Source of the DNA: Abyssibacter profundi | Lineage (GTDB): Bacteria; Pseudomonadota; Gammaproteobacteria; Nevskiales; OUC007 | NCBI RefSeq assembly: GCF_003151135.1 | Contig: NZ_QEQK01000005.1 | Coordinates: 62,001 to 126,000, forward strand | Reading direction: 5' to 3' | Length of the DNA stretch: 64,000 bases | Shown: positions 31,317 to 40,208 of the stretch, piece by piece | Position numbering within the stretch: the stretch's first letter is position 1 | Layout of the letters: every line of letters begins with the position of its first letter | The notes under the pieces: model-generated | Told to the model about the DNA's origin: nothing | Databases searched by the model: none | The model's input: the letters and a program-made list of their open reading frames with translations, nothing else | Translations under genes and position numbers: made by a program

Positions 31317-32925
31317 GAAGCCGTTGCGGTCATCCGCGTCCCGGCCCTCGAAAGCGGCCAACGACGACACGTTGGATCTCACCACCCTGCCGCCCGCGCA
31401 GACTGTGGTGCGGCTACCAGAGAACGCAAGCGCCTTTCGCAACCTCGACTTCGGCAGGTTTTACGGAACCGGCTGCGATGTCGTGGTGTATGCCTGTCAG
31501 CGGACGCTGGAACGCATGGCTGAGGGGAGCGCAAAGAGCGCTGGAAAGACGCTCAGCCCGGCGACCATTAGGTACTACTTCGGTAGCGGCCTGGCAGCCT
31601 TCCTGCCGCACTGCGCGACGATGGCTGCCGCGCTGGGGCGCGAGCTGCGGCTGGACGACATAGACCGCGACCTGATCGATCACTTCATTGCCGAGTTGCG
31701 GCAATCGGGGGGCACGCTCTCAACGCCGAAAAACCGGTACGCAGCGGCCAAATCGGTGCTGGTTGCCATGGGGCAGTCAGGCTGGATTACCCAAGACATC
31801 TTTCCCCGTAACCCCTTCCCGAACTCCAACCGATCGAAGAAGGGTCAGGCTGCACTCAGCGAACCCGAGCGCAAGGCCGTGCTGCGGGCGCTGAAAGCGG
31901 ATATGCGGGACATCATCAAAGGCAGCGACCCGCTGACCAGTGAAGAGCTGAGCGTCTGTCTGCTGGCGATTGCGGCCCGCACAGGTCTCAATCCCACACC
32001 GGCACTGGAACTGCTAACGGATTGCCTGCAACCGCATCCGCTCAAGGCGGATCGCTATGTGCTGGTGAGCTATAAGCGGCGTGGCAACGCAACCCGCATC
32101 CAGAGCCTGCGTCGCTCGGCTGACATCGAGGCCATGGTGACGGCTCTGCCTGACGTCGCGCGGGTGATCGATCTTATCCGTGACCGCAATGCTGAGCCGC
32201 GTCAGAGTAGCCAGCACCCGTCGTCGCTGTTTGTATATGAATCGAGAGGCCTAAACACCGCCGGGGCGAAATCACGACTGTCGAATAACGTTCTCAGCCA
32301 TGGAATCACCGCATTCTGCAAACGCCATGATCTGCGTGATGCGGACGGCAAGCCCCTGCGCCTGAACCTGATGCGCCTCCGCAAGACCTTCGAAAACCGC
32401 TTGTTTTCGCTCTCTGGCCAGGACCCATTCCTCACAGCAAAGCTCGGAGGGCATACCCCGAAGGTCTCCAACGACCACTACCTGGAGGCTCCGGAAACAG
32501 CCGAACGCGACTGGCACTTGATGGGCGAGATTCGTACCGAGCAGCTTTTGTCTCACGGCAAGGTCGCTCCGCTGCCCACACAGAACACGCCGGTGGCCCA
32601 GTGTCGGGACACCCTGACTGGAGAGCTTGCACCACAGAACGGCGAGCACTGTCAGCGGTTTCTGGCCTGCTTGCGCTGCAAGTCCTTCGTAGTGACCGGC
32701 GACGATTTGTACCGTGTCTTCAGCCTCTATTGGATGCTGGTTGGCATGCGACAGAGGATGGGAGCCAGTGCCTGGAAGCGGGTCTACGGACACATCATCC
32801 GTATCATCGACCGGGAAATCGCCCCGCAATTTGACGCCGAACTGGTGACCATTCAGCGTCAGCGCGCCAAGGCCGATCCGCACCCCTTCTGGCGCGATCC
32901 GGACCTTCTGGAGGGCGCCGCATGA
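31309..32925 (+). CDS. Recombinase-like protein 2 of the element, catalytically altered
   Basis: 538 residues from GTG 31309, which has AGGAGG six bases upstream; an earlier ATG at 31285 lacks this. The catalytic-domain landmarks are AARTGLNPTPALELL (where Arg I should follow TGL but Asn is found), LNLMRLRKTFENRL (Arg II present, preceding His replaced by Met) and LGGHTPKVSNDHYL (His and Tyr kept). A C-terminal extension holds CQRFLACLRCKSF, a possible zinc knuckle. The missing Arg I and His suggest reduced or no strand-exchange activity, perhaps a structural or target-binding role. It overlaps both neighbours. Confidence 0.82.
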   Translation: MAKKPLRSSASRPSKAANDDTLDLTTLPPAQTVVRLPENASAFRNLDFGRFYGTGCDVVVYACQRTLERMAEGSAKSAGKTLSPATIRYYFGSGLAAFLPHCATMAAALGRELRLDDIDRDLIDHFIAELRQSGGTLSTPKNRYAAAKSVLVAMGQSGWITQDIFPRNPFPNSNRSKKGQAALSEPERKAVLRALKADMRDIIKGSDPLTSEELSVCLLAIAARTGLNPTPALELLTDCLQPHPLKADRYVLVSYKRRGNATRIQSLRRSADIEAMVTALPDVARVIDLIRDRNAEPRQSSQHPSSLFVYESRGLNTAGAKSRLSNNVLSHGITAFCKRHDLRDADGKPLRLNLMRLRKTFENRLFSLSGQDPFLTAKLGGHTPKVSNDHYLEAPETAERDWHLMGEIRTEQLLSHGKVAPLPTQNTPVAQCRDTLTGELAPQNGEHCQRFLACLRCKSFVVTGDDLYRVFSLYWMLVGMRQRMGASAWKRVYGHIIRIIDREIAPQFDAELVTIQRQRAKADPHPFWRDPDLLEGAA

Positions 32926-34775
32926 ACGAAGCCGCCTTCCGGGCAGAACAGCTCAAAGCCCTGAGGGGCGCTGAGAGCGGCGAACTCGCCGCCAACGCCG
33001 TCATTACTGGCTTTCGCCTCGACGACGGCAGCTATCACGTCCTAAGCCGCTATGGGGATCCGGTCTGGACCTTGCCCGACAGCCTCTTCGCGGCGGGGAC
33101 CAAGGACAGCAAGAAGAAACTGAACTTCGAGCGGGTGCCGGCGGCCTTCCGGGTGACGATGCGAGCTTGTGTCGCGCGCTACATGCTGGTGGGGATTGAG
33201 GGGCGTGTCCGACCCAAGGGAGGGACGATCCGCAACTTCTTCGAGGGCACGTACTCCTATCTGGCTTGGCTCGATGAGCGAGGCATCAAGCGTCTAAGCA
33301 GCGCATCCCCGCTGATCGCACAGCAATATGTGGACTACTGCCGGGCGATCACACGCAAGGGCAAGGCTTTGTCGGCAGGCACTTTGATGGGGCGATATGT
33401 GGCTGTGGAGACCCTGCATTTTCTCAGCGGTCACACCGCCGACCCGATGCCCCATCCTTGGCCGGAGTCTTCGGCAAAGCACCTCGCAGGCCTGACGGGG
33501 CAGAACAACCCCCACCTTGCAGAAGCAAAGACCACCATCATCCCGGATGCGGTGTTGGGGCCGCTGTTTCAGGCCGCCGTGGAGTGGCTGGATCGGGCGG
33601 ATGAGATTATCGACCGGCGGGATCAGATTGCGGCCTGGAAGGCACAGGGGAGGTCTTGGTACTACATCACGCCGCGACTCAAGCAGGCCGGCTGGACGAA
33701 AGGCTCGGTCAATGAGGCGGTACGACATCTGCAATCGGCCAGCATGGTCATCATCTTGGTCACCAGCGGAATTCGCGTCTCGGAACTCTGCTCACTGGAA
33801 ATCGGGTGCGCCTACACCCAGGTCGGTGAGCACGGCGATCGATTCCACTGGGTGCGGGGTATCAGCTACAAGACGGGAGCTGGCCCTTGCGAATGGCTCG
33901 TCGCCGAACTAACCCATCGGGCGATTGCCGTGGCCGAGCGTGTGGCCGAGCCGCTGCGAGCTCGGCTCAAGGATTCCGTCGACGCGTTGCTCGCCGACAA
34001 TCCGCGCGACCATGACATTACGCGGTTGAGCGAGCACGCCAAGCGGCTGTTTCTGGCTGTCCAAATGCGGAAGAACAATCGGGTCGGGACGCTTTCCAGC
34101 ATTTCGGTCATTGATCGCCTCAATGCGTTTGCGGCCCAGTGTGGACTCGACTGGCACTTCGCACCCCACCAGTTTCGACGCACCTTTGCCGTGTATGCGG
34201 CGCACAGCGCGTTCGGTGACCTGCGCTATTTACGCGATCACTTCAAGCACTGGTCGTTGGACATGACCAGCCTGTACGCGATGAATCGGGAGCAGGACGC
34301 CGAACTCTACGATGAAGTGGGTTCTGCGGCGGTGAGCATCAAGACGGATCTCCTGGAACACTGGCTGGAGCCGGATGCGATCCTAGCCGGCGGTGCCTCC
34401 GAGCCGGTCCGAGCCTTCCGGGCCAAGAACGAAGCCGTAAAGACCGAGGCGGGCCGTGCCGAGATGGCCAAATCGGTCAGTCCACTGGTGAATATCCGCG
34501 CGACCGGTGTGGCGTGGTGTACCGCCGATACGGGCGGCTGCAACGGTGGCCAGGGCGCCGAGAAGACACGCTGTGGCGATTGCGGCAATGCGGTCATTGA
34601 CGAATCCCGAAAGCCCATCTGGCAGGGCATCTATGCCCAACAGCTAGAACTGCGCGACCTGCCCGATATTGGCCCCGGTGGCCAGGAGCGCGTCGAGCGC
34701 GACATCGCACGATGCCGCAAGGTCCTGATCGACCTGGGCGCGGCTGAAGAGGAGCTTGACGATGTCGCAACCTGA
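32922..34775 (+). CDS. Tyrosine recombinase 3 of the element (TnpB-like)
   Basis: 617 residues, close to Tn554 TnpB (about 630). A long N-terminal half with core-binding helices is followed by the catalytic domain: Arg I in LVTSGIRVSELCSLEIG, His-x-x-Arg in APHQFRRTFAVYAAH, and FKHWSLDMTSLYAM with His/Trp and Tyr. The C-terminus has a Cys-rich segment, WCTADTGGCNGG and TRCGDCGNAV, probably zinc-binding. ATG 32922 overlaps the previous stop by 4 bases, and its own end overlaps the small HTH gene by 14 bases. Confidence 0.88.
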   Translation: MNEAAFRAEQLKALRGAESGELAANAVITGFRLDDGSYHVLSRYGDPVWTLPDSLFAAGTKDSKKKLNFERVPAAFRVTMRACVARYMLVGIEGRVRPKGGTIRNFFEGTYSYLAWLDERGIKRLSSASPLIAQQYVDYCRAITRKGKALSAGTLMGRYVAVETLHFLSGHTADPMPHPWPESSAKHLAGLTGQNNPHLAEAKTTIIPDAVLGPLFQAAVEWLDRADEIIDRRDQIAAWKAQGRSWYYITPRLKQAGWTKGSVNEAVRHLQSASMVIILVTSGIRVSELCSLEIGCAYTQVGEHGDRFHWVRGISYKTGAGPCEWLVAELTHRAIAVAERVAEPLRARLKDSVDALLADNPRDHDITRLSEHAKRLFLAVQMRKNNRVGTLSSISVIDRLNAFAAQCGLDWHFAPHQFRRTFAVYAAHSAFGDLRYLRDHFKHWSLDMTSLYAMNREQDAELYDEVGSAAVSIKTDLLEHWLEPDAILAGGASEPVRAFRAKNEAVKTEAGRAEMAKSVSPLVNIRATGVAWCTADTGGCNGGQGAEKTRCGDCGNAVIDESRKPIWQGIYAQQLELRDLPDIGPGGQERVERDIARCRKVLIDLGAAEEELDDVAT

Positions 34776-35199
34776 GACGAATACACCAACGCGCGGCGAG
34801 CTGACCGCAAAAGCCATACGCCAAGCCATCCTGCGCATCCAACAGGGTCGCCCCAAGGTCGTCAAGGCGGGCCGCAAGCTGAGCATTAAATCCGTGGCTG
34901 AGGAGGCTGGCGTTAGCCGCGCGACAATTCACAACCTCCACCCTGGTCTGGCTGAGCGCATCCGTGAGGCGGGCAACAAGGACGTCAGGGCACAGCGGGA
35001 CAAAAAGAACGCCGCACTGCGCGACCTAAGGGCCAAGTACACGGAGCTGCGGCAAGAGCACATCCGTGCCCGTGAACTCAATCAGGACATGGCCTCTGAA
35101 ATGGCCACGCTGGAGGCTGAGAACCAGCGATTGCGCGCCATTGCGGAGAGCAAAAAAGTGGTCGTTTTCCCGTCGAAAAACTCGAAAAGTGATACATGA
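34762..35199 (+). CDS. DUF6262-like HTH/coiled-coil protein of the element (TnpC-like)
   Basis: 145 residues from ATG 34762, with GAGGA 9 bases upstream; an in-frame TTG lies at 34756. A predicted helix-turn-helix (SIKSVAEEAGVSRATIHNL) is followed by a coiled coil (about residues 75-130: LRDLRAKYTELRQEHIRAREL…EMATLEAENQRLRAI). Tn554 TnpC is a small protein of this general kind that helps orient or stimulate integration. The family name is from memory; position and size support the role. The right border repeat overlaps its stop codon. Confidence 0.75.
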   Translation: MSQPETNTPTRGELTAKAIRQAILRIQQGRPKVVKAGRKLSIKSVAEEAGVSRATIHNLHPGLAERIREAGNKDVRAQRDKKNAALRDLRAKYTELRQEHIRARELNQDMASEMATLEAENQRLRAIAESKKVVVFPSKNSKSDT

Positions 35200-35228
35200 T
35201 GGAAAGTCCTTCAATAACAATCACTTAT
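35187..35228 (+). repeat. Right border repeat pair of the recombinase element
   Basis: AAGTGATAC (35187-35195) and ATCACTTAT (35220-35228) form an inverted pair (AAGTGAT and ATCACTT) about 25 bases apart and match the left border in direct and inverted orientation respectively. Such paired short arms are expected for recombinase binding sites. The first copy overlaps the last codons of the DUF6262-like gene. Confidence 0.55.
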
Positions 35229-35262
35229 CCATATATAACATGTTACCTAAGGACGTAATACC

Positions 35263-38031
35263 ATGACGACCAAGATCGGGCCGGGGGGCGGCCCCTTTCG
35301 ACTGGCTGGCGGGTTCGGCCTGGGGCTGCTGGTGGCCGGCTTGGTGGCCTGCGGGCAGGGCCAGCCGGAGGCGCCGGATACCGAGGTCGTGACCGATTGG
35401 GTGCAGCCGACCGCGGAGCTGCCGGTCCGTGAGCAAGACCTCCCGCTGGGGCAGCTCGGCGAAGCCGTGATTCCCACGCACTACGCGCTGGATCTCGAGA
35501 TTGATCCGGTCCGCGATCAGTTTGCGGGGCGCGTCACCATCGACGTGCGGATCACCGAGCCGGTGGACCGGATTTACCTGCATGGCCGCGGCTTGCAGGT
35601 GTCCGCGGCAACACTGACCGCGGGACAAACGCGGATGACCGCAGACTATGCCCAGTTGCATGACAGCGGTGTGGCGTTGTTGACGCTGCCCGTGGCCGTG
35701 TCGGCCGGTCAGGCGCAACTCGAGCTGGAGTACCAGGCCGATTTCAGCACCACGCTGGACGGGCTCTACAAGGTCGTCGAAAACGACCGGGCCTATGCCT
35801 TCACTCAGTTCGAGGCGATTTCGGCGCGGCTGGCGTTTCCGGGATTCGATGAGCCCCGCTTCAAGGTGCCCTTTGACCTGGCCGTATCGGCCCGGCCCGG
35901 CGATGTGGTGATCACCAGCACGCCGGTGCGGCGCAGCGAAACCACCATCGACGGTGCAATTCGCCACGTCTTTGAAACCACGCCGCCGCTGCCCACCTAT
36001 CTCATTGCGTTTGCGGTTGGCCCCTTCGACATGCGCGAGCCGGGGCCGCTACCCGCCAATGCGGTGCGCGATATTCCGCTGCCGTTTCGGGGCGTTGCAG
36101 CAGCTGGCAAGGGGCCGCAGCTGGCCTACGCGTTGGACGAAACCGAGGCGTTGTTGACACCGCTGGAAGCCTACTTCGGCAGTCCACATCCCTATCCCAA
36201 GCTGGACATCATCGCCGCGCCCGACTTTGCCTTTGGTGCGATGGAAAACGTGGGGGCCATCATCTACCGGGAGCAGTTGCTACTGCTGGATGCGCATGCC
36301 TCACTGGGGCAGCAGCGCAGCTTCGGCATGGTTCACGCCCATGAGCTAGCCCATCAATGGTTTGGCAATCTGGTCACACCGGCCTGGTGGGACGACATCT
36401 GGCTGAACGAGGCATTCGCGACCTGGATGGCCTACAAGGCCGCCGACGCCTGGCGGCCTGATCTGCTCCTGCCGCTGCAGGCCCAGCGCCGGGCGCTGGA
36501 CACCATGGCCACGGATTCGCTGCAGTCCACCCGGCAGATTCGCCAGCCCATCACCTCCAACGACGACATCCTCAACGCCTTTGACGGCATCACCTACCGC
36601 AAAGGTGGGGCGGTGCTGTCGATGTTCGAGCGATTCGTGGGCGAGACAGCATTCCGCGATGGTGTCCGTCTGCACATGGAGCGCCATGCCCACGGTGTCG
36701 CGACAGCGGAAGACTTCATGCAGTCGATTGCCGATGGCAGCCAGAATCCGGATGTCGTGCCGGCGTTCCGTAGCTTCCTGGAACAGCCCGGTGTGCCGCT
36801 GATAGAAACCGGCCTGGACTGTGCGGACGACTCACCCACCCTGACGCTGCGGCAGTCGCGCTACCGCCCGCTGGGCTCTGCGATTGATGCCAATCGCCGC
36901 TGGCAGGTGCCGGTGTGTGTTGCGGCGCTAAGCGGCGACCAGCGCGAGCAGGTCTGTCATCTGTTGACCGAGCCGGACGCCTCGATCCCGCTGGGTCGCT
37001 GCCCCGAGGCCCTGCTGCCCAATGCCGGGGGTGCCGGCTACTACCGCTGGAGCCTGTCCGCCGAGGGCTGGACTGCTTTGCTTCAGCGCTTGGACCAGCT
37101 CACACCGGCCGAACAGCTGTCGCTCATCGACAGCCTCGATGCCGGCTTCCGCGCTGGCGTGGTCCCGTTTGATGTGCTGGCCAATGCGCTGCCCGTCTTG
37201 GCGCAGCAGCCAAACTACGAAGTGGCGACGCGGCTTAGCCAGGCCTGGGCCGAATACCAGTCGCAGCTGGTGGACGCGCCTGTACGGGCTGCGATGAAGG
37301 CGCGGCTGGCCTCGGTGCATGCTCCGCAATTGAGCGAGCAATTGGGGTTAGACCCCCGGCCGGACGAGTCTGCCAATACGGCGTCCCTGCGTGGCGCGCT
37401 GGCGCGCATTCTGGTCGAAGACGCCGATGCACCGGCCTTGCGAGCGCAGCTGGCCCAGCGCGCCGATGCCTATATCGGTCCATCCGATGGCGCCATGGAT
37501 TTGGAAGCGCTCAGTGGTGATCTCATCGGGCCCGCGTTGCAGGCCGGTGTCATCGAGCGCGGGGCAGCCTTCGCACAACGGCTATGGCGTCGGTTTGACG
37601 CCAGCACGGATGCCATCCTGCGTCAGCGCATACTCAAGGCCTTGTCGCGGGCCCCCCAAGCCGATGTGGTGTCCGAGGTGCAGCGTCGCGCCTTGGGTGA
37701 GGGGCTGCGGAGCAATGAAGTCATCCAGGTGTTGCGTGAGCAGTTCGAGACCGCAGCAACGCGGGCCCAGGCCTGGGACTGGTTGCGCCAGGACTTCGAG
37801 GCGATTCGTGAACGTCTACCCGACTATGCCCAAGACCGTCTGGTCGAGACCGCCGAGCACTTCTGCTCCGAGTCACGACGGGCCGAGGTGGTTCGCTTCT
37901 TCGAACCCCGGGTGGATGACCTGATGGGTGCACCGCGGGCCTATGCGCAGACCCTGGAGCGCATCGATCTTTGCCTGGCTTTACGCGAGGCGCGGGCCGA
38001 GCAGATCGCAGCGGTGATGGCTGCGCGCTGA
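35263..38031 (+). CDS. M1 family metallopeptidase (aminopeptidase N-like), lipoprotein
   Basis: 922 residues. The lipoprotein signal is AGLVACGQG. The N-terminal beta domain is followed by the exopeptidase motif GAMEN (residues 325-329), the zinc motif HELAH (360-364) and the downstream Glu in NEAFATWMAYKAAD. The C-terminal half is the ERAP1-like helical domain (from about ADDSPTLTLRQSRY). It releases N-terminal amino acids from peptides, here tethered to a membrane outside the cytoplasm. It begins 34 bases after the right end of the mobile element, so the element may have replaced or supplied its promoter. The ATG at 35263 follows AAGGACG. Confidence 0.93.
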   Translation: MTTKIGPGGGPFRLAGGFGLGLLVAGLVACGQGQPEAPDTEVVTDWVQPTAELPVREQDLPLGQLGEAVIPTHYALDLEIDPVRDQFAGRVTIDVRITEPVDRIYLHGRGLQVSAATLTAGQTRMTADYAQLHDSGVALLTLPVAVSAGQAQLELEYQADFSTTLDGLYKVVENDRAYAFTQFEAISARLAFPGFDEPRFKVPFDLAVSARPGDVVITSTPVRRSETTIDGAIRHVFETTPPLPTYLIAFAVGPFDMREPGPLPANAVRDIPLPFRGVAAAGKGPQLAYALDETEALLTPLEAYFGSPHPYPKLDIIAAPDFAFGAMENVGAIIYREQLLLLDAHASLGQQRSFGMVHAHELAHQWFGNLVTPAWWDDIWLNEAFATWMAYKAADAWRPDLLLPLQAQRRALDTMATDSLQSTRQIRQPITSNDDILNAFDGITYRKGGAVLSMFERFVGETAFRDGVRLHMERHAHGVATAEDFMQSIADGSQNPDVVPAFRSFLEQPGVPLIETGLDCADDSPTLTLRQSRYRPLGSAIDANRRWQVPVCVAALSGDQREQVCHLLTEPDASIPLGRCPEALLPNAGGAGYYRWSLSAEGWTALLQRLDQLTPAEQLSLIDSLDAGFRAGVVPFDVLANALPVLAQQPNYEVATRLSQAWAEYQSQLVDAPVRAAMKARLASVHAPQLSEQLGLDPRPDESANTASLRGALARILVEDADAPALRAQLAQRADAYIGPSDGAMDLEALSGDLIGPALQAGVIERGAAFAQRLWRRFDASTDAILRQRILKALSRAPQADVVSEVQRRALGEGLRSNEVIQVLREQFETAATRAQAWDWLRQDFEAIRERLPDYAQDRLVETAEHFCSESRRAEVVRFFEPRVDDLMGAPRAYAQTLERIDLCLALREARAEQIAAVMAAR

Positions 38032-38056
38032 ACTCGTTTGGGGTGAATCGTCGCGT

Positions 38057-38191
38057 CGCGCAAGGCCTGGCTCGACTCGCTGGATAAGGCGGCCGTTCGG
38101 TGCTTTCCTGGCACGCCTTGCGCGGCGGGCAGGATCACAACCCAGAGCCGGGCGAGTACAACGACGCCGGCCATGCACTCGGCCGGCGTCG
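38057..38191. terminator. Hairpins between convergent genes
   Basis: Two inverted repeats lie between the aminopeptidase stop and the convergent gene's stop. One is CGCGCAAGGC (38057-38066) with its complement at 38115-38124, a 10-bp stem with a 48-base loop. The other is an 11-bp stem CGACGCCGGCC (38162-38172) with 38181-38191 and an 8-base loop. Neither has a T-tract, so intrinsic termination is only possible. Confidence 0.4.
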
Positions 38192-38207
38192 CATGCAGCT
38201 GACGGGG

Positions 38208-39188
38208 CTAGCCGCCCGCCAACAGGCCGGAAGCCGGGGCGGCCGTATCGCCGACCAGCTGATCCAGCGGTAGCGGCGCTACGACAAACGCGTCGGTGAG
38301 GACCGGCCCGATGGCATTGGGCATGCCCTGGGTGGACCGCAGGGTGATGGCCCGCAGGCGCAGGGCATCCACCAGACCCAGGTCGCGAATCAGCTGACCG
38401 TGGAAACGCAGGGGAATCCAGTGCACGCCCGGTGACAAGACCTGGGCTGTCTGGGCAATGGCCTGCGGTTGCCCGGCCAGATCCGCCAGGCTGCCTTCCA
38501 GGTGGACACGGCCAGGGGCTGCAACCGTGGCCTCCGCCAGGACCACCAGGTGCCCGTCTTCAATGCGCTGCCTGAATTTGCCGGTGAGCTCGGCGGCCGG
38601 GTTGCTGTAGAGAAACCCGGTCGACCCCTTGCGAACGCTGCCGTCCGGCGCCGTGGCGGTGAGTCGCACCAACACGCTGCTGGCCTGGCCCAGCGGTGGG
38701 GCCTTGGTGGGGTCCAGCGTCAGCGCCGTGGTGAAGACCCCGTCACCGGCCACGGTATCCAGGCCCCGACCGCTGTCCGTGTAATCCAGACTGGCCAATG
38801 GCTGCCCGGCCTCGGTGACCAGTTCGGCCGTAATGGACCAGTCTCCGGTGGCCCCGCGCAGCTGATCCCAGGGAGATTGTTCGGTATCCAGCCAGGCTAG
38901 CTGTGCAAACAACTCAATGGTCTCGCCGGGTTGCGCCGCCACGGTAGAGGCCCAGGCCTGCAGGGCGGGTGCCTCACCGTTGGGACCACGGACCGACTGG
39001 ATGCTGATCTCACGGGCGCTGAGGATGGGATCGCTGTCCACCTGTAGTGGTTGGGACCAGGCTGGATACCGGGCCTGCTCGGCGGCGCTGGCTGCCGCAT
39101 GTGCAGCCAGGTCCGGCAGGGTGGCCGTCTGGGCGGATGCTGTGGCGGTCATGAGGCCGCCGGCTATCAAGCTTGCGATGATTCGCAT
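38208..39188 (-). CDS. Exported multi-domain beta protein (possibly DUF4785-like)
   Basis: 326 residues. A signal peptide (IIASLIAGGLMTATASA) leads to a secreted protein with several beta-sandwich-like segments: WASTVAAQPGETIELFAQLAWLD, DSGRGLDTVAGDGVFTTALTL (a Big/filamin-like turn), VLVRLTATAPDGSVRKGSTGF and VHLEGSLADLAGQPQAIAQT. The organisation recalls DUF4785, but I am not certain. It starts 18 bases after the stop of the lipase gene upstream in the same operon, so it may assist or be secreted with that enzyme. No catalytic motif is visible. Confidence 0.7.
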   Translation of the reverse strand: MRIIASLIAGGLMTATASAQTATLPDLAAHAAASAAEQARYPAWSQPLQVDSDPILSAREISIQSVRGPNGEAPALQAWASTVAAQPGETIELFAQLAWLDTEQSPWDQLRGATGDWSITAELVTEAGQPLASLDYTDSGRGLDTVAGDGVFTTALTLDPTKAPPLGQASSVLVRLTATAPDGSVRKGSTGFLYSNPAAELTGKFRQRIEDGHLVVLAEATVAAPGRVHLEGSLADLAGQPQAIAQTAQVLSPGVHWIPLRFHGQLIRDLGLVDALRLRAITLRSTQGMPNAIGPVLTDAFVVAPLPLDQLVGDTAAPASGLLAGG

Positions 39189-39206
39189 GGATGTCTCCTG
39201 TGGCGG

Positions 39207-40208
39207 CTAGTAGAGGATGCTGACGAATTCGGCGGAGGTCATGCTGCTCTGAACCACGGTGTTCGGTGAACAGGCACTTCCGCTGCAGGTCCAGATGCCA
39301 TCCGGGATCGACCGACGGGTGTCTGAATCCGAGGCGTCGCGGATGTCGGAATGGTTCTCATGGGCCGCATCCAGATTGAAGAAGCCCGAAACCTCCTGCT
39401 TGCTGCCGTTGCCGCAGGCATCGCTATTGTCATAGCTGGTTGTGGCCGAGCCGTTGCAGGCGTAGATCGACGCATACTGGACCACGCCGTCATCCTCGCC
39501 GGACAGGCAGGCGCTGGCGCCGAAGATCGCTTCATAACCACCGGTGAGATAGACGTTCTTGGCCGGGGCGCTGGAAAACGCGCGGACCTGCACGTCTTCG
39601 GAGGAGCGCAGCCAGTAGGTCGCCGTATCGCAGCTTTGAATCCAGCTGGCCGCCCAGTTACAGCCGCCACTGGATTGCCCGCAGACCGCATCGGCGCCTT
39701 CGGAGCCGCGATGGGCGCCGGACAGGCTGATGCTCAGGCTGATCCGGCTGGCGACGGTGTCGTAGGGGCCGTTGTAGTTGTAATTGGGGTCCGAGCTGTC
39801 GTTGTTGCCGAGGATGAAGTCCATCACCGTGTTGCCCATGGAGTGGGCCACGATCCAGAAGCTGCCTCCTTGGGCGTGGGTGGTGCCGCAGCTGTTGCCT
39901 CCGCCATCGGCCGTGCCGTTGGTTGCGGCGACAATCTCATTGGCGACATGGCCGGCCGCATCGGCATCCCAATAGGCCTGGGACCCGTTATAGCCCACCA
40001 CGTAGTAGTCAGTCGCAAAGTTCTTGGTGGCCGTCTGGATGAAGTCATCGCTGCCGTTCTTCCAGTAATCGCGGGCAGCGGTCCAGCTGGTGAAGGTATT
40101 GGTATCGGTTTGTTTGCCGTGGATGAAGATCAGGCAGGGGGCGGCGAAGGCCTCCCAGCTCATGATCGATCCGCAGCACACAAGTAGTGCACCGAGCGTG
40201 CGTTTCAT
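39207..40208 (-). CDS. Secreted alpha/beta hydrolase, lipase-like
   Basis: 333 residues. A signal peptide (LLVCCGSIMSWEAFAAP) precedes CLIFIHGKQTD (oxyanion strand), VVGYNGSQAYW, the nucleophile elbow VAHSMGNTVMDFIL (Ser in AHSMG), LSLSGAHRGSEGADAV, and a C-terminal LDAAHENHSDI with a candidate catalytic His. Eleven Cys residues, several paired within short loops, suggest disulfides in an exported protein. The start is preceded by GGAGG at about 5 bases. The fold is clear but the substrate is not. It is the first gene of a two-gene operon. Confidence 0.8.
   Translation of the reverse strand: MKRTLGALLVCCGSIMSWEAFAAPCLIFIHGKQTDTNTFTSWTAARDYWKNGSDDFIQTATKNFATDYYVVGYNGSQAYWDADAAGHVANEIVAATNGTADGGGNSCGTTHAQGGSFWIVAHSMGNTVMDFILGNNDSSDPNYNYNGPYDTVASRISLSISLSGAHRGSEGADAVCGQSSGGCNWAASWIQSCDTATYWLRSSEDVQVRAFSSAPAKNVYLTGGYEAIFGASACLSGEDDGVVQYASIYACNGSATTSYDNSDACGNGSKQEVSGFFNLDAAHENHSDIRDASDSDTRRSIPDGIWTCSGSACSPNTVVQSSMTSAEFVSILY

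Larger units (their letters stand above)
30129..35228 (+). mobile_element. Compact recombinase-only mobile element (about 5.1 kb)
   Basis: Four genes in one orientation with overlapping ends (three tyrosine-recombinase-family proteins and a small HTH/coiled-coil protein) fill the interval between the YHS gene and the M1 aminopeptidase gene. ATAAGTGAT (30129-30137) recurs inverted at 35220-35228, and AAGTGATAC (30131-30139) recurs directly at 35187-35195, overlapping the end of the last gene. Base composition is visibly less G+C-rich than the flanks. No target duplication or cargo gene is seen. The order resembles Tn554-type tnpA-tnpB-tnpC and other three-recombinase elements. Exact borders are inferred. 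Confidence 0.65.

Noticed and set aside
32922-34775. Gamma-mobile-trio (GmtY/GmtZ/GmtX) identity for the recombinase element
   Set aside because: It is also a recombinase-based module, but here there are three recombinase-like genes plus a small HTH protein and no cargo. Sizes fit Tn554-like TnpA/TnpB/TnpC better. I could not confirm either by search.
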